A DNA stretch of 64,000 nt from Adiantum capillus-veneris (GCA_014529385.2 CM043958.1:151884793-151948792); one strand, 5' to 3'; shown: positions 46,682-57,958, counted from the first letter of the stretch. The notes: generated by a model from the letters alone, not told the origin. A program made the numbers and translations.

Positions 46682-48162
46682 TGTCACGAGGACGTGGCAG
46701 TTATTAACCATGTCACAGAGATGTGGCAACTGCTAACCTTGGTTGTTGGTTTCTTTCCAATGGGGTTTATTTTATTTGTTTTGAGACCCTCTTCTTGAAG
46801 TAGCAAACGGTCGGACATTGTATGGCCAATGTGAACGGTAGATTCACCCGCAGACGGGAAGTGGTCGGCACTGGAATTCGTATGGTAAGAGGATGTCTAG
46901 GCTCAGAGCAAGATCATATAGGTCCCCCCGTCGCACTTAGCAAGTTGGTGGATACTAGGAAGTGAACTCAATTAAGGCGTAAAGTCAAGGTGGGACTACC
47001 AACAAAAAGTATCCGACAGTTGGGCCACATTGCATTTTTGGATGCGGTCCCAATGAGGATAGATGGTCAGAAGACCAGTGGAAGCCCAACGGAAGCATCT
47101 CCTAAAATTTAGGGAACTGCTATTTTGGGCCACGAAATGTGTTCGCGTCATTACCTTCGGTATGACTAGGGGAACACTTTACAACTCTGCCGCGAAGTCA
47201 ACTGACGCACCAGTTGAGATATTTTTAGCAGGGAAAGCCCAAACTCGGAAACTGGGCAACGTGTCAGCTTGTGAGCGATTCTGCCACTCTGGGAGGCAAA
47301 AACGAGCTGCATATCATCTAAGGGGGCGCCATTTTCAGCCACAGGCGGATTGCAACAGGTACAGAAGCTATGGAATGCTTACCTTGCCCTCTATGTACAG
47401 TATGGTGACGGGAGTGATGCCCCGCACGCTACATACTGCTCTCTTTCTCCCCTACGTGCAGTTATGTGATGCCCCACAAGAGGGCTACTCATTTGACTGA
47501 TGTACAATTGTGTGGGTTCATGCTTTTGTGCTGAGGCAAGAGCCTCCTTGAGCAGGAACAGGGGTAGCTAACTGCTGCTCCAAAGCAGGCACTGGTGAGG
47601 GTCATAACCTCACCGTACAGGTGCAAAATCAGCGCTGTGTATGCGCTGTAATTTGACTGTTTTTCAGCCATACGGACGCCAAGATCATTGGGAATCGTGT
47701 CCCACTGGCAAAGGACAGTTAGGGGACTGTTTGGGGCTGAAAACAGGGCAAAAACCACTAAATACAGCGCGCTGAATTTACTGTTTCTGGACAGGAATCA
47801 GAGGGTATACGTCAGTGCAAGCGAGTTCTAGCAGGGGAATGGGTTTCGCGCAAGTTTTGGGGCTGTTATGCTGCCGAAATTTGGCCAAATCAAATGGTAT
47901 CTAGGTGGATACACGTGAAGGATTCCCAGGACCTTACCTTGTAATCTACCCTCCTAAAGAATAAAGAAATACCGAAAGGGGCGCCAATTTTGGGGCCTAC
48001 AGGTTGTCGGCGTCTGCTCGGAGCATTCTAGCTTCCGAGCCGTGTGTGTGTTTAAGTGTTAAATCCCGTCGCAGGTTCTCTTTGCAAAGTGCTCTGTGTG
48101 TGTGCATAAAGTAAAGAATTTCGGGTGAAAGCCAACGCCTACCGCCCTACGGGCCGGTTACA
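46682..48162 (+). mobile_element. Solo LTR, family C (C2), 1481 bp
   Basis: It begins TGTCACGAGGACGTGGC and ends GGGCCGGTTACA. The flanking pentamers GGTCC (46677-46681) and AGTCC (48163-48167) differ at one base, and the B2 gag acidic tract continues across. Near its start it has a second TGTCACAGAGATGTGGCAACTG, a partial duplication of its first 30 bp or so. The shared LTR block is at 47963. Confidence 0.87.
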
Positions 48163-48167
48163 AGTCC

Positions 48168-48865
48168 TCAATAGGGACTGTCAGTCTTTGGGTGAGATTT
48201 AGCCTTCTTTGCCTTTTCTTGCCCTTTTTGAAGCTTTGTTTCTTGCTTCGCTTTTTACCTTTTCTGTCTTCTTCGCTCGAATCTGAAGAGCTGGAAGAAC
48301 AGTCAGAAGAAGAAGAAGAAGAAGAACTGGGCACTCCTTCAAACGCCTTTTCTGTTTCTTTGCCTTGTCAAAAGTCGACTTACGACCCAAATATCCCGAG
48401 AAGTCAGTGCTTTTCTTTTGCTTTTTGCCGTGCTTTTTGGCTTTCTTTTGCGCGTCAAAAAGCTGAGCAATCCGTGCATCAACCACCTCTTGTAATTCCT
48501 TCTCTGAGTACTGTTTGTGATCAGAAGGTTTCTTGAGAGCGGGTTTCAGGGGTGGTGTAGTGGTTTTCTGCCACTGCGTATGCACTTCCTGAAAAGAAGT
48601 CTTGCTCATATATTTTGCCAATTTCGGATCCTTAGCAAAACTGAGCATCATCTTTGTTGCATCACCGATCAATCGACGACGCTTCATCTCGTTTTGCTCC
48701 GCCTAAGTAGGCCGAGGAGGGCCATACTCTCTGCCGGAATCTTCGTTGTGATCCTTGTTCGGATCTCCAGATGTGGAGGGAGTCCACTGATCCTTGCGTG
48801 AACCATAGTTGCCACGAAAAAAAAATTGGGGATCGGATATCCCGTAGAAGAGAAATCGGCCGTGC
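48168..48865 (-). pseudogene. gag N-terminus and leader of B2
   Basis: The minus-strand frame 48687-48199 starts MKRRRLIGDATKMMLSFAKD, collinear with B1 gag, and runs into the acidic tract, where frameshifts begin. The leader 48690-48865 matches B1 35670-35825 in inverse orientation up to GTGCTCTGA, at which point it is fused to mid-LTR sequence. Confidence 0.8.
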
Positions 48866-49193
48866 TCTGAGAAGTGAGGCCCTCACTGCGTATAAAAAGA
48901 TTACAAGGGATGCCCAAAAGCAGAGCCCCAAAAGCTTAAAAGCAAAAGCAGATTCTCTCTCTCTCTCTGACTGAGAGCAACAAAAAGCAATTATGCCTTT
49001 CTCTCTCTCTATCTTCCAAAGTGTAGCCAAAAGTTGAGATTTGCGTCGCTAACAAAAATACAAATTTTCTTTCCCACCTCCCCGATTTTCAAAAATTAGG
49101 GTTTTCGGTAGAAATTAGGGTTGCAAGAATTTTAGTGTCTCTGGTAGAAATTAGGGTTTCTGTTGTCAGTAGCCACGTCATCACTTTGTGGCA
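48866..49193 (-). repeat. 5' LTR remnant of B2
   Basis: It matches the U3-like first part of the B LTR and ends CACTTTGTGGCA (minus-strand start TGCCACAAAG, one change from TGTCACAAAG). The downstream half of the LTR, including the shared block, and the primer site are missing. The breakpoint lies in GCTCTGA, a sequence present both in the primer site complement and in the LTR. Confidence 0.8.
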
Positions 49194-50432
49194 CGGGGAA
49201 CATGGACATATCTCCGCGAAGTGCCTTAAAAAGGCACAGAAAGAACAGAATGACAAGGACGACGAAAGGCCTGAGAGTTCGAGAGCAGCTGAGGAACGTG
49301 GAAGAAAAGGCAAGATGAAAACAGGACTGGTTCCAGATTGTGTGGGTACGGATCCCAACACCATGGACGAGAGTACAGAACTTTGCCGAGCTTGGGGCAA
49401 AGTGAAAGACACAGAGGCCCTGACCTTCTTTGATGGAGGACCCAAGGCCAACTTCATTTCACGGGAATTGGTGACGCGGCTCGAGATCACTCCCGATCGG
49501 ATGGGACCAATTGCGGAGGCTGTTCTAGCGGCACCAGGCAGGGATGTAGCCATTACACTTGTCATTGGCAAACTTCGGTTGCATTGTCAGGGGTATTTGG
49601 GGCATGAGGACTTCTTCATAATGCCTTTGGAGGGTTGTGATGTTCTCTTAGGGATTCCCTGGTACCACAAGAACAACGCTGTGGTCGATTATCGGGCGAG
49701 GAAAGCGACATTGACTTCAGAGAAGGGCAGAACCATTGTACTTGACATTAAACTGAAGGGCGAGTCTGTCCCTATTGTATCGGCTTCGGCCATTTCTAAA
49801 TTAATGAAATCCAGTCTGATTGTTTACTCGATCTTTATGAAAGAATTGAGTGATAAGGATAGGACAAATATGTCTAAACTTGATAAAGAATGGCAAGATT
49901 TTCTCCACTCTCACGCCGACTGCTTCTCAGAGGGCTACCAGGCGTTACCACCTACTCGTCCTGAAGATCATACCATTGATCTAATACCTGGAAGCACACC
50001 ACTGAACCGGCCACCTTACCGCGTGAGCCGAGCACAAATTGAAGAGATTATGAACCAAGTGAAAGACCTCTTGGAAAAGGGTCTTGTCCAGCCTAGTACT
50101 TCACCGTATTGCTCTCCAATGTTGTTGGTTTTGAAGAAAGATGGATCTTGGAGAATGTGCATTATAGAGCTCTCAACAAAATCACCATCAAGAACAAATT
50201 TCCGATTCCTAAGATCGATGAATACTCGACAGATTACAGGGATCCTCGTGCTTTAGCAGGATTGATTTGAAGAGTGGATATCATCGCGCCGGGAGACGTC
50301 TACAAGACAGTTTTTCGGACGACTTTTGGGTTATTTGAGTTTTTGGTGATGCCTTTTGGCTTAACCAATGCTCTTGCGACAATTAACCGGATGATGGACA
50401 TGATTTTTCGAGAGTACAGGCTATTTGTTTGC
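49194..50432 (+). pseudogene. B1 zinc knuckle end, protease and RT start
   Basis: The frame continues from B1 gag with GEHGHISAKC (end of the knuckle) and is then open to about 50170: linker, protease-like FFDGGPKANFIS, IIGKLRLHCQG-like strand, then RT start (DLIPGSTPLNRPPYRVS, VLLVLKKDGSWRMC with PM for PVL). A frameshift after RMCI scrambles the next 60 codons. The frame recovers at [16 protein letters not shown] and ends at REYRLFV, just before the catalytic FFDD motif, where insert F begins. Confidence 0.82.
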
Positions 50433-50454
50433 ACTCTCCCTCTCTCTCTTTGTA

Positions 50455-50517
50455 TGGATCACGGCGCGCGTGCACAAATGCAAGCAAAGAGAACACTCTA
50501 CAACGCGCCGTGATCCA
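50455..50517. repeat. Perfect 14-bp inverted repeat, 35-nt loop
   Basis: TGGATCACGGCGCG (50455-50468) is exactly complementary to CGCGCCGTGATCCA (50504-50517). It lies about 20 bp inside the left edge of insert F. Confidence 0.85.
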
Positions 50518-50666
50518 CTTTATGAAATCCCTCTCCTTGTCTTTTTCTGTCTCTGCCTCTTCTTCTTTCAAACCAAGCAAAATTTCAAAAATACTATCTC
50601 TAACACTCTCTCCATTGATCTCTCTCAGTCTTTAGCTTCCAAACCTAACAGACTATCAGCAAATAT

Positions 50667-50670
<4 letters not shown>

Positions 50671-50718
<48 letters not shown>
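50671..50718. repeat. (CT)n microsatellite in insert F
   Basis: About 48 bp of CT dinucleotides, about 35 bp upstream of a TATAAAA (50742) and an ATG at 50755. Confidence 0.9.
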
Positions 50719-50720
<2 letters not shown>

Positions 50721-50844
50721 ATCTCTTTTTGGCTCTTCATCTATAAAAATCACCATGGAAATACCTTTCTATGAGGAATTCAAATGGACGAAAACGCGTG
50801 TAGGAGCGTTGCGACTTGGTTGCAGAGGATATCTCGGCTGTATG

Positions 50845-52322
50845 TGAAACCGGCCTGTTCAATCCAAAAAGGGCGGTAGACTTTACTTTAAACCTTGATT
50901 TAGCTTTCACCCATTATTAGTCGTCTATTTTACCTGTACTTTCAAGACACAACAAAGGGGAGAGGGATACAGGCTGCTAGATTGCACCTGTATGAGTAGA
51001 CGGACACCAGATTGGCCCCTAACTTAGGCGCCCCTTTCGGTATTTCTTTATTGTTCAAAAGAGGGAATAAACGCTGTGGTTCCCTACAAGCTGCCCCGCA
51101 CAAACTCGGCTGAATTTCCACTGTTCCAGCCTGATTTCGGCAGCATAACTGTACTAGAACCCTTCACAGTCAGTATTCCCACGCATTGGCCGACTTTCCC
51201 GACGCATACGGGCACTTTACAAAACCTGGCGAGAATCTGCAGCACGCTGAATTCTCTGTTTTCAGCCCTGAAAATGCGCCAGATCACCTGTACAGCGGTC
51301 CCCTTGCGTCCCCGAACCTCCTGGGGGTATTAGGGTCCGTTTAGGGCCAAAACCCTAAACCTGCAAAAATACACAGCAGGCTGTAATTCACTGTTTCGGG
51401 CTCCGTTTCGCGTGCCGGTCGCATCCCTAGCAAGTCCTCGAGCTCCCGCACCTGTAGGGCTACTTGCCCTTTGAATCGGACGAGATTTCTGGCGTGAAAC
51501 CTCTCCGAATTCACCTGTACCTGCGGGGGGATTAGCCGCTAGCTAATCCAGTACCTGTGCAAGAGGCTCTTGCCTCGGCAATCGCGCATGAACCCACACA
51601 ACTGTACATTGGTCAAATGAAGAGCCCACTAGAGGGGCATAACATACTGCCAAAGGGGAGAGAGAGGGCAGTGCGTAGCGTGCAGGGCATCACTCCTGGC
51701 ACCGCACTGTGCATAAGAGGGAAAGCAAGCACTCCATAGCTCTTAACCTGTGACAGAGACTTGCAAAATGAGCCTCCCAACTATAAATCACGTTTTTGCC
51801 TTCTCTATAAGTAGTAAACTGGCCTCAAAGTGCCAAGTGTCACTCATTTGTGCATTTTCCCGCTTTAGACCCTCGGGTCTAAAAATATCTCACCTGCAGC
51901 CTCTGTTGACTTGGCCACAGAGTAACAAAATGATCCCCATGTCAAACTGCACGTAATGACGCGAAGACATTTTCAGGTCCCAAAATAGCAGTTCCCTAAA
52001 TTTTAGGAGATGCTGCCATTATATCTTTCTAGGTCATCCGACCCTCTTTGTACACTGTGGCCACATCCAAAACTGAAATGTAGCCTCTGTAGCAAAGGAT
52101 TCCACTTTGGCTAGTCAATGACCCCACTTGGCTAACCATAGTCCTTGTCCAACCTTAGTGCTCTCTTGCCCTCAGGCCTGGACTCCCTCTGGACAGTTCC
52201 ACACTAGCTATGCAATGCAGGGCAGTTAGATTTCCCGAGGGGTGTTTCCAAAAAGTGAAAGTAAATAGATAATAAGAAAGAAATCAACAAAAAGGATAGA
52301 TAGTAGTCACACGCTGGTGACA
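50845..52322 (-). repeat. 3' LTR of D, 1478 bp
   Basis: Minus-strand start TGTCACCAGCGTGTGAC, end CAGGCCGGTTTCA. It holds the shared LTR block at 51012-51049 with a TTCTTTATTG-side AATAAAG (minus strand CAATAAAGAAATACC). Confidence 0.95.
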
Positions 52323-52336
52323 TACCCCCCTCTTGA
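52323..52336 (-). other. Polypurine tract of D
   Basis: Minus strand CAAGAGGGGGGTA immediately before the 3' LTR; the expected plus-strand primer. Confidence 0.85.
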
Positions 52337-52895
52337 AATCTCAAACGTCCTCGTTTGCATCTATGTCGTCCATGCTTACTGTCAACACTGATGTATTCAA
52401 CACCTGTCGACACATATACGACACATACATGCTCATTGTCAACCCTGGTGTATTCAACACCTCGTCGACTCATGTATTGCCTGCATGTGAACCCTGTCCC
52501 AATGACATAGTGGTAGCTTCGCACTCTGCCATTGCTTTGAGTCACGAACTTTCCAATGACAAAATGGTAGCTGCACATTTTGCCACTGTCTTATAGTACA
52601 CGTTGGATCCCGTAACACTTGCGAGCATACCCAAACCGACAGTTTAAGAATGCAGTTACACATGTACTCTTTAATAGAAGCAATCACTGTATCCTTGACA
52701 GACTGACAAGAAATACTCACTTCTATAGCACTAACCAAACTTTTGGACATTCCATAAGAGCAATTGCCAAACTGACAATCTGTACAGCTCTAACATTCAT
52801 GTAACAGGTATTTCATTTGAGCTCACTTTAAATACCATGTACATCATTTGTTTCAGAAGCCATTGTCACACTGACAATCCATGTAGCTTTGAAAC

Positions 52896-54653
52896 TCAAG
52901 GGGTCAAGGTAGGTTGCAAATCGAAGGCTTCCAGGTAAAGTGATAACACAGTTGGTGACTCTGCAAGTTCACCTTCTTCCATCCACTTAGCATCCATTGG
53001 TGGATAGTTTCTGAACTTTACCAAGTAACGCCTAGCAACCTTGCCTTTCACTTTCCTTTCTTTGTGTGCCAAAATCTGTTCAGGGACCAAGATCTCGTCA
53101 AGTTCCTCGACTTCCGGCTGATCTTCAGCTGGAATAGCTTCTGGCACATCACCCACATAGGGTCTGAGAAGACTCACATGAAACGCATTGTGAATCTTCC
53201 AACTGTCAGGCAATTTCAGCCTATATGCAACATCACTGATTATGTCGCATACTTGAAAAGGCCCATAGTAACGCATGCTGAGCTTTGGAAAGAGTCTTTC
53301 CTTGCCCTTCATCTTCTTTAACCTTGCCTTTTCAAACCGTAGAAGCACCCAATCACCAAGTGAATATACCACTTCACGACGGTGACGATCAGCTGCTTTC
53401 TTTTGCTTTGCCTGAGTCCTTTCTAAGGCCACTTTGACCTTCTTGTACATTTCATCCATGTCCTGAACATACTTATCTGCTTCAAATATCTTGTCCTTTG
53501 TATGCAGTATGGGAGGAACTTTCTTGCCACCTTCAACTATCTCAAAAGGTGCCTTGCCAGTTGATGAATGCACTGTATTATTGTATGCATACTCCACCAA
53601 TGGCAAATACTGCTCCCACTTTCCTTTATGCTCTGACACATAGCACTTCAGCAGATCTAGGACAGTAGAATTTGCCTCTTCTGACTGCCCATCTGTTTGA
53701 GGATGAAATGACGAAGAGAATTTGAGCGTGGTACCCATATTCTCAAACAAGCCTTTCCAGAACAAACTAGTCATGCGTGGATCACGGTCGCTAATAATCG
53801 ACTGTGGCATGCCATGATACTTGAAAATATTGCTCATAAACAAGCGTGCCATCTGATCTGGCTTTATCTTCTTCCTGACAGGAATAAAATGAGCCTGTTT
53901 GCTGAATCTGCAAATAATGGTCCAAATACCATCATTTCCTGTCTGCGTTCTCGGAAGATCAAAGATAAAATCCATAGCAATACTTTCCCATGGTTTATCT
54001 GGAATAGGTAGTGGTTGCAATAACCCTGGTGCCTTTTGCCTGTCAAACTTGACCTTTTGGCATATTAGGCATTCTCGCACAAAGGCATCCACATCCCTTC
54101 TCAATGTAGGCCAATAGAAGAATGTCTCTACCGCTTTAACTGTAGCATCGATACCACGATGCCCTACATACGGTGGGACATGACTCTCTTCCATAACTTT
54201 GCGTCGCAATGGCTTTGTGACACACAATCTGCCATGCATCATCATGAACCCGTCTTTAAGAAGATAGTGTTCATGACGTTGTCCATCCATTAGTTGCTCG
54301 AAGACCCTTGCAAAATCTTCATCATTTGCATACTGTTCTCTCATATCATCAAGTTCATGATGATAAGGAATCGACACAGCTGAAATTTGTGGCTTCCTTG
54401 ACAAGGCATCAGCCACAACGTTCTTCTTGCCTTCCACATGCACAATCTGAAAATGGAACATGGACAAGATATTTGCCCATCGCATATGCTTTTCAGATAA
54501 CTTTGTCTGTGTTAAGAAGTATCGCAAGGTCTGATGGTCCGTTTGGACAACGAAATCTGCACCTAGCAGGTAGTGTTTCCAACTTAAGAGCGCATGAATC
54601 ACAGCCAGTAACTCTTTCTCATAGACCTGCATGGTCATCTCTGGCCCTTGCAA
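52896..54653 (-). CDS. Element D RNase H-integrase-chromodomain (second frame)
   Basis: 585 codons overlapping the first frame by 19 nt in a different phase. It has the rest of RNase H (YEKELLAVIHALLSW, TDHQTLRYFLTQ, ADALSRKPQ), the integrase zinc-binding domain (HVPPYVGHRG...CLICQKVKFDR, residues about 150-205), the core with AMDFIFDLPRTQ, SDRDPRMTSLFW and DGQSEEANS as the D, D, E positions (about 229, 289, 324), YLPLVEYAYNN, a GPFQV...FHVSLLRPY segment and a chromodomain (EEILVPEQILAHK-like, RYLVKFRNYPPMDAKWM, about 517-561). Normally this is continuous with the first frame; the break lies near 54671-54676 and looks like loss of a single base. Confidence 0.92.
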   Translation of the reverse strand: MQGPEMTMQVYEKELLAVIHALLSWKHYLLGADFVVQTDHQTLRYFLTQTKLSEKHMRWANILSMFHFQIVHVEGKKNVVADALSRKPQISAVSIPYHHELDDMREQYANDEDFARVFEQLMDGQRHEHYLLKDGFMMMHGRLCVTKPLRRKVMEESHVPPYVGHRGIDATVKAVETFFYWPTLRRDVDAFVRECLICQKVKFDRQKAPGLLQPLPIPDKPWESIAMDFIFDLPRTQTGNDGIWTIICRFSKQAHFIPVRKKIKPDQMARLFMSNIFKYHGMPQSIISDRDPRMTSLFWKGLFENMGTTLKFSSSFHPQTDGQSEEANSTVLDLLKCYVSEHKGKWEQYLPLVEYAYNNTVHSSTGKAPFEIVEGGKKVPPILHTKDKIFEADKYVQDMDEMYKKVKVALERTQAKQKKAADRHRREVVYSLGDWVLLRFEKARLKKMKGKERLFPKLSMRYYGPFQVCDIISDVAYRLKLPDSWKIHNAFHVSLLRPYVGDVPEAIPAEDQPEVEELDEILVPEQILAHKERKVKGKVARRYLVKFRNYPPMDAKWMEEGELAESPTVLSLYLEAFDLQPTLTP

Positions 54654-57600
54654 AATTCTGCTCTCATAGGCAGTACCCTGCCATCTTGCATTAGCACTGC
54701 ACCAATGCTACTACCGCAGGCATCACACTGGACCACAAATGACTTCCTAAGATCCGGCAACACAATGACTGGATCTGAAGTCATCTTTTCCTTTAAGAGA
54801 TTAAAAGCTGAAATCTCTTTCTGTGTCCATCTGAAGGTGACTGCCTTCTTTTGAAGAGCATGTAAAGGTGAAGCAATCTCAGCGAAATTTCGAATAAACC
54901 TTCTGTAATAGCAGCATAGTCCCAAAAAGCTTCGGACATCATGCACCGTCCTCAAATTTGGCCATGACTTGATCGCTTCAACTTTTGCAGGATCCATTCT
55001 GACACCATCCCTTGAGACAATGTGTCCCAGAAAGTGAATCTCTTCCAAAAAAAACTCACTTTTCTTTGCATTGATGAGCAACCTATGACTGCGTAGCTCT
55101 TTGAACACAATGGCCAAGTGATGCCTATGCTCCTCTTCATTCTTTGAGTAGACTATCATGTCATCAAAGAATGTACCAACAAACTGCTGGTGTGGACGGA
55201 AAATTCTGTCCATCATCCTATTGAACGTAGCAGGAGCATTTGTGAGACCAAAGGGCATCACTAAAAATTCGTAAAGGCCAAACGTCGTTCTAAAAGCAGT
55301 CTTGTGCACATCCTCTGATCTAATGCGGATCTGATGATACCCACTCTTTAGATCTATCCTGCTAAACATAGCTGCTCCTTCTAATTTGTCCATAATATCA
55401 TCAATTCTAGGTATAGGAAACCTATTCTTGATGGTATTCTTGTTCAGTGCACGGTAGTCGATGCACATACGCCATGAGCCATCCTTTTTCTGCACCAACA
55501 ACACTGGAGAACAGAATGGAGATGAACTGGGCTGAATCAGCCCCTTTTCTAACAGCTCCTGTACTTGGCCCATTATCTCTTTCTGCTGAGCCGCACTAAC
55601 CCTGTACGGAGGCTTATTTGGTGGGCTACTGCCTGGCACCAAATCTATCGCATGGTCCTCGGGTCTCTCTGGCGGTAATTGAGACGGTAATGAATCGGAA
55701 AAGCAGTCACTATACTGTTGTAAAAACATTGACCTTTCTTTATCTAGCACAGATAAATTTGATTCATCACAATCTGACACTTCACGTGCAAAAACCAAGT
55801 ACGCAGAAAGATGCTTTTTCATTACAGAAGTAATAGCAGAAGCTGATACAGTAGGAATAGACTCCCCTTTAAGCTTTACATCCAGAATGTGAGTCTTTCC
55901 CCTGCTCTGTACAGTGATCTTTTTGTTGTAGGCATCCATGATTCCCTGTACACGAAACAACCAAGGAATACCTAACAACACATCACATCCGTCCAGTGGC
56001 ATGATGTAAAATTCTTCAGCATCTACATAGGACTGGATATGTAGACGCAACTTTCCGATGATGGGTGTCACAGCCTCTGTATGGCCAGGACATGCCAAAC
56101 CTGCCTCTGCTGTATACCCCATCTCTTCAGGTCTGATTCCCAACTTTGAAGCCAATTCTGGGGAAATGAAGTTGGCTTTGGCACCTGGATCAAAGAAGAT
56201 AAGCACTGTTTGATCCCTAACCTTTCCCCATGCTCTGCAAAGCTCACTTGCATCTGAATTTGGCTTGTCGCCCACCATATCTGGCACTAGACCAGCCATG
56301 GGCTTCTTTCCTTTCTTGTCTTCCTTGTCTTCAGAATCAGCTGGCCTTTTCTTTGTAGGACAGTTGTAAGCAATGTGGCCAGGCTGCTCACATATAAAGC
56401 ATTTGTTCTCTGTCCTCAGGACCTTCTTTTGCTCTTCTGACTTGCGAGGAAAACGTCTTTTCCATTTCTTTGCTGGTCCTTTTTCTGATTCAGCCGTAGC
56501 TTTGTCTTTCCCTGCGTTGGCTGACTCCTGAGTCCCTTTAGGAGCCTCATTGGGAACGTGCTTCTTGGCTGAATTTTTCTTGCCTGATCCTGCCTTGACG
56601 CCAGTGTTAAATTCACAATCTTCTCCCTTGAGCAAACCATTGCCAGTGTTTGCTACCTCGATGAGCTGCGTCAAAGTAGTGACTTTGGTCTTTGTGCAGT
56701 ATTTTCTCAATCCTTTGGGTAGGCCACAACAGTATTTTTCTATCTGTTCTGTCAATGGCACAAACCTATAGGAAGTTACTGGAAGTAGAGCTTTCCAAAA
56801 CTTCCGATTGTAATCATCCAGATTTCTGCAAGTGGCAGCATTAAGCTGGTGCCATTCTGTCATGACATCTGCTTCGAAATCATCAGATAACCATGCTGCT
56901 GCAAAAATCTGCTTGAAGTAAATCCATGTGGACGGAGCTTGCCCTTGAAGCAATAAAGTTGTCCACCATTGTCCCGCATTCCCTGTCAAGAAAGTGGCTG
57001 CCTTGCGGACCTTTGAAGCCTCTGTAAAGTTTCCCCCTGCATAGGCCTTGTCAAACTGCTGGAGGAATGAAAGAGCCTTCTTCCTGTCATCAAACCCTGT
57101 AAAGGTTGTGAATGACACACCTTTGCCACCTTCTTTGTATGGAGTTGGCCTCTCCAGCGGCGTTAAATTGTCATATGGAAGTGACTGAAACATGGGAACA
57201 CTATTAGGGTTCATCTGTGTTCCTTGGCCGCTATTAACTTGACCTGGAAATGCCATATTTGGCTGCTGATTTGTAATTCCAGCCATACCAAAATTTGCTT
57301 GTGGCATCCCAAATTGTCCCTGAGTGCTTTGAAACCCTGGTTGCATACCCATGACACTGTACATGGGGTTAGGCATCATCGTTTGAGCACCCCCAAACAC
57401 TGTTCCTGGCGTATAAAATTGATTTCCAGGTGCATGACCAGCCATGCTTTGGAATACGGATCCACCTCCAAAATAGCCAGGGTGTACTGAAGGTGGTGGG
57501 AAGACCTGTTGCATAGCCTGTAGGTTGCTTCCCTGCCCATTAGAACCAGCTATAGGCTGTTGAAAGGTGGCGGGCTGAATTGGTACAGCTTGAAAAACTG

Positions 57601-57958
57601 GCATCTCAGCCACCTGTTCTTGCACCTTAGGCATACGTTGTGGAGACTGCATGTTCTCCGTCAAGTGTACAGGTGTTTCCATTGACTGTGCGGTATGAAT
57701 CACCTGTGCTCGAGCCTTAACAGGCTTTTGAATATGATCCAGTGACCCAACTTGCTGAGACGGAACAGGAGGTTGCAGAAAGGCTAAAAACCTTGGGTTC
57801 TGCATTACTTGTGTGAACATAGCCACAGCAGTAGCCAACTGGGTCCTGAATATATCATCATCAGTCTGTGGTGGTCTTGAGGACTCACCCACTTCATGTG
57901 TCTGTTGACCCTGTGAAGAGGAAACCTCTTCAGTCACATCATCTGGTCTGTCAGCCAT
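54635..57958 (-). CDS. Element D gag-protease-RT polyprotein (first frame)
   Basis: The likely start is MADRPDDVTEE at 57958; the frame is open another 20 codons upstream to 58018. In order (numbered from 58018): a Gln/Pro/Met-rich N-terminus, the gag core at about 300-490 (FTTFTGFDDRKKALSFLQQF, LLLQGQAPSTW), a zinc knuckle CFICEQPGHIAYNC at about 540, protease FFDPGAKANFIS at about 604, reverse transcriptase with VLLVQKKDGSWRMCIDYRA at about 843, [15 protein letters not shown] and the catalytic FFDDMIVYS at about 951, then RNase H with VVQCDACGSSIGAVLMQDG at about 1095. Just after that the frame is lost and ends at 54635. No other defect is visible. Confidence 0.92.
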   Translation of the reverse strand: MADRPDDVTEEVSSSQGQQTHEVGESSRPPQTDDDIFRTQLATAVAMFTQVMQNPRFLAFLQPPVPSQQVGSLDHIQKPVKARAQVIHTAQSMETPVHLTENMQSPQRMPKVQEQVAEMPVFQAVPIQPATFQQPIAGSNGQGSNLQAMQQVFPPPSVHPGYFGGGSVFQSMAGHAPGNQFYTPGTVFGGAQTMMPNPMYSVMGMQPGFQSTQGQFGMPQANFGMAGITNQQPNMAFPGQVNSGQGTQMNPNSVPMFQSLPYDNLTPLERPTPYKEGGKGVSFTTFTGFDDRKKALSFLQQFDKAYAGGNFTEASKVRKAATFLTGNAGQWWTTLLLQGQAPSTWIYFKQIFAAAWLSDDFEADVMTEWHQLNAATCRNLDDYNRKFWKALLPVTSYRFVPLTEQIEKYCCGLPKGLRKYCTKTKVTTLTQLIEVANTGNGLLKGEDCEFNTGVKAGSGKKNSAKKHVPNEAPKGTQESANAGKDKATAESEKGPAKKWKRRFPRKSEEQKKVLRTENKCFICEQPGHIAYNCPTKKRPADSEDKEDKKGKKPMAGLVPDMVGDKPNSDASELCRAWGKVRDQTVLIFFDPGAKANFISPELASKLGIRPEEMGYTAEAGLACPGHTEAVTPIIGKLRLHIQSYVDAEEFYIMPLDGCDVLLGIPWLFRVQGIMDAYNKKITVQSRGKTHILDVKLKGESIPTVSASAITSVMKKHLSAYLVFAREVSDCDESNLSVLDKERSMFLQQYSDCFSDSLPSQLPPERPEDHAIDLVPGSSPPNKPPYRVSAAQQKEIMGQVQELLEKGLIQPSSSPFCSPVLLVQKKDGSWRMCIDYRALNKNTIKNRFPIPRIDDIMDKLEGAAMFSRIDLKSGYHQIRIRSEDVHKTAFRTTFGLYEFLVMPFGLTNAPATFNRMMDRIFRPHQQFVGTFFDDMIVYSKNEEEHRHHLAIVFKELRSHRLLINAKKSEFFLEEIHFLGHIVSRDGVRMDPAKVEAIKSWPNLRTVHDVRSFLGLCCYYRRFIRNFAEIASPLHALQKKAVTFRWTQKEISAFNLLKEKMTSDPVIVLPDLRKSFVVQCDACGSSIGAVLMQDGRVLPMRAEFCKGQR

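Larger units (their letters stand above)
38495..49193 (-). mobile_element. Ty3/gypsy element B2 (minus strand), with E and C2 nested
   Basis: On the minus strand it has a 5' LTR remnant (48866-49193), gag, zinc knuckle, protease, reverse transcriptase, RNase H, integrase, chromodomain and a 3' LTR (38495-39041). It is inserted in the zinc-knuckle region of B1 gag with a perfect CGGGG duplication (38490-38494 and 49194-49198). Without E and C2 it is about 6.2 kb. Its purine tract next to the 3' LTR is CAAGAGTGGGGTA on the minus strand. Confidence 0.9.

Noticed and set aside
51076-51956. Open frames conserved between 51076-51956 and 58297-59177
   Set aside because: They are identical because they lie in the two LTRs of D; no coding signal. 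Similar LTR frames at 47063-47500 and 39584-39856 were also left out.
54630-54660. Programmed ribosomal frameshift in element D
   Set aside because: The break is inside RNase H, not between gag and protease, no slippery site was seen, and related elements are in one frame there; a simple 1-nt deletion explains it.
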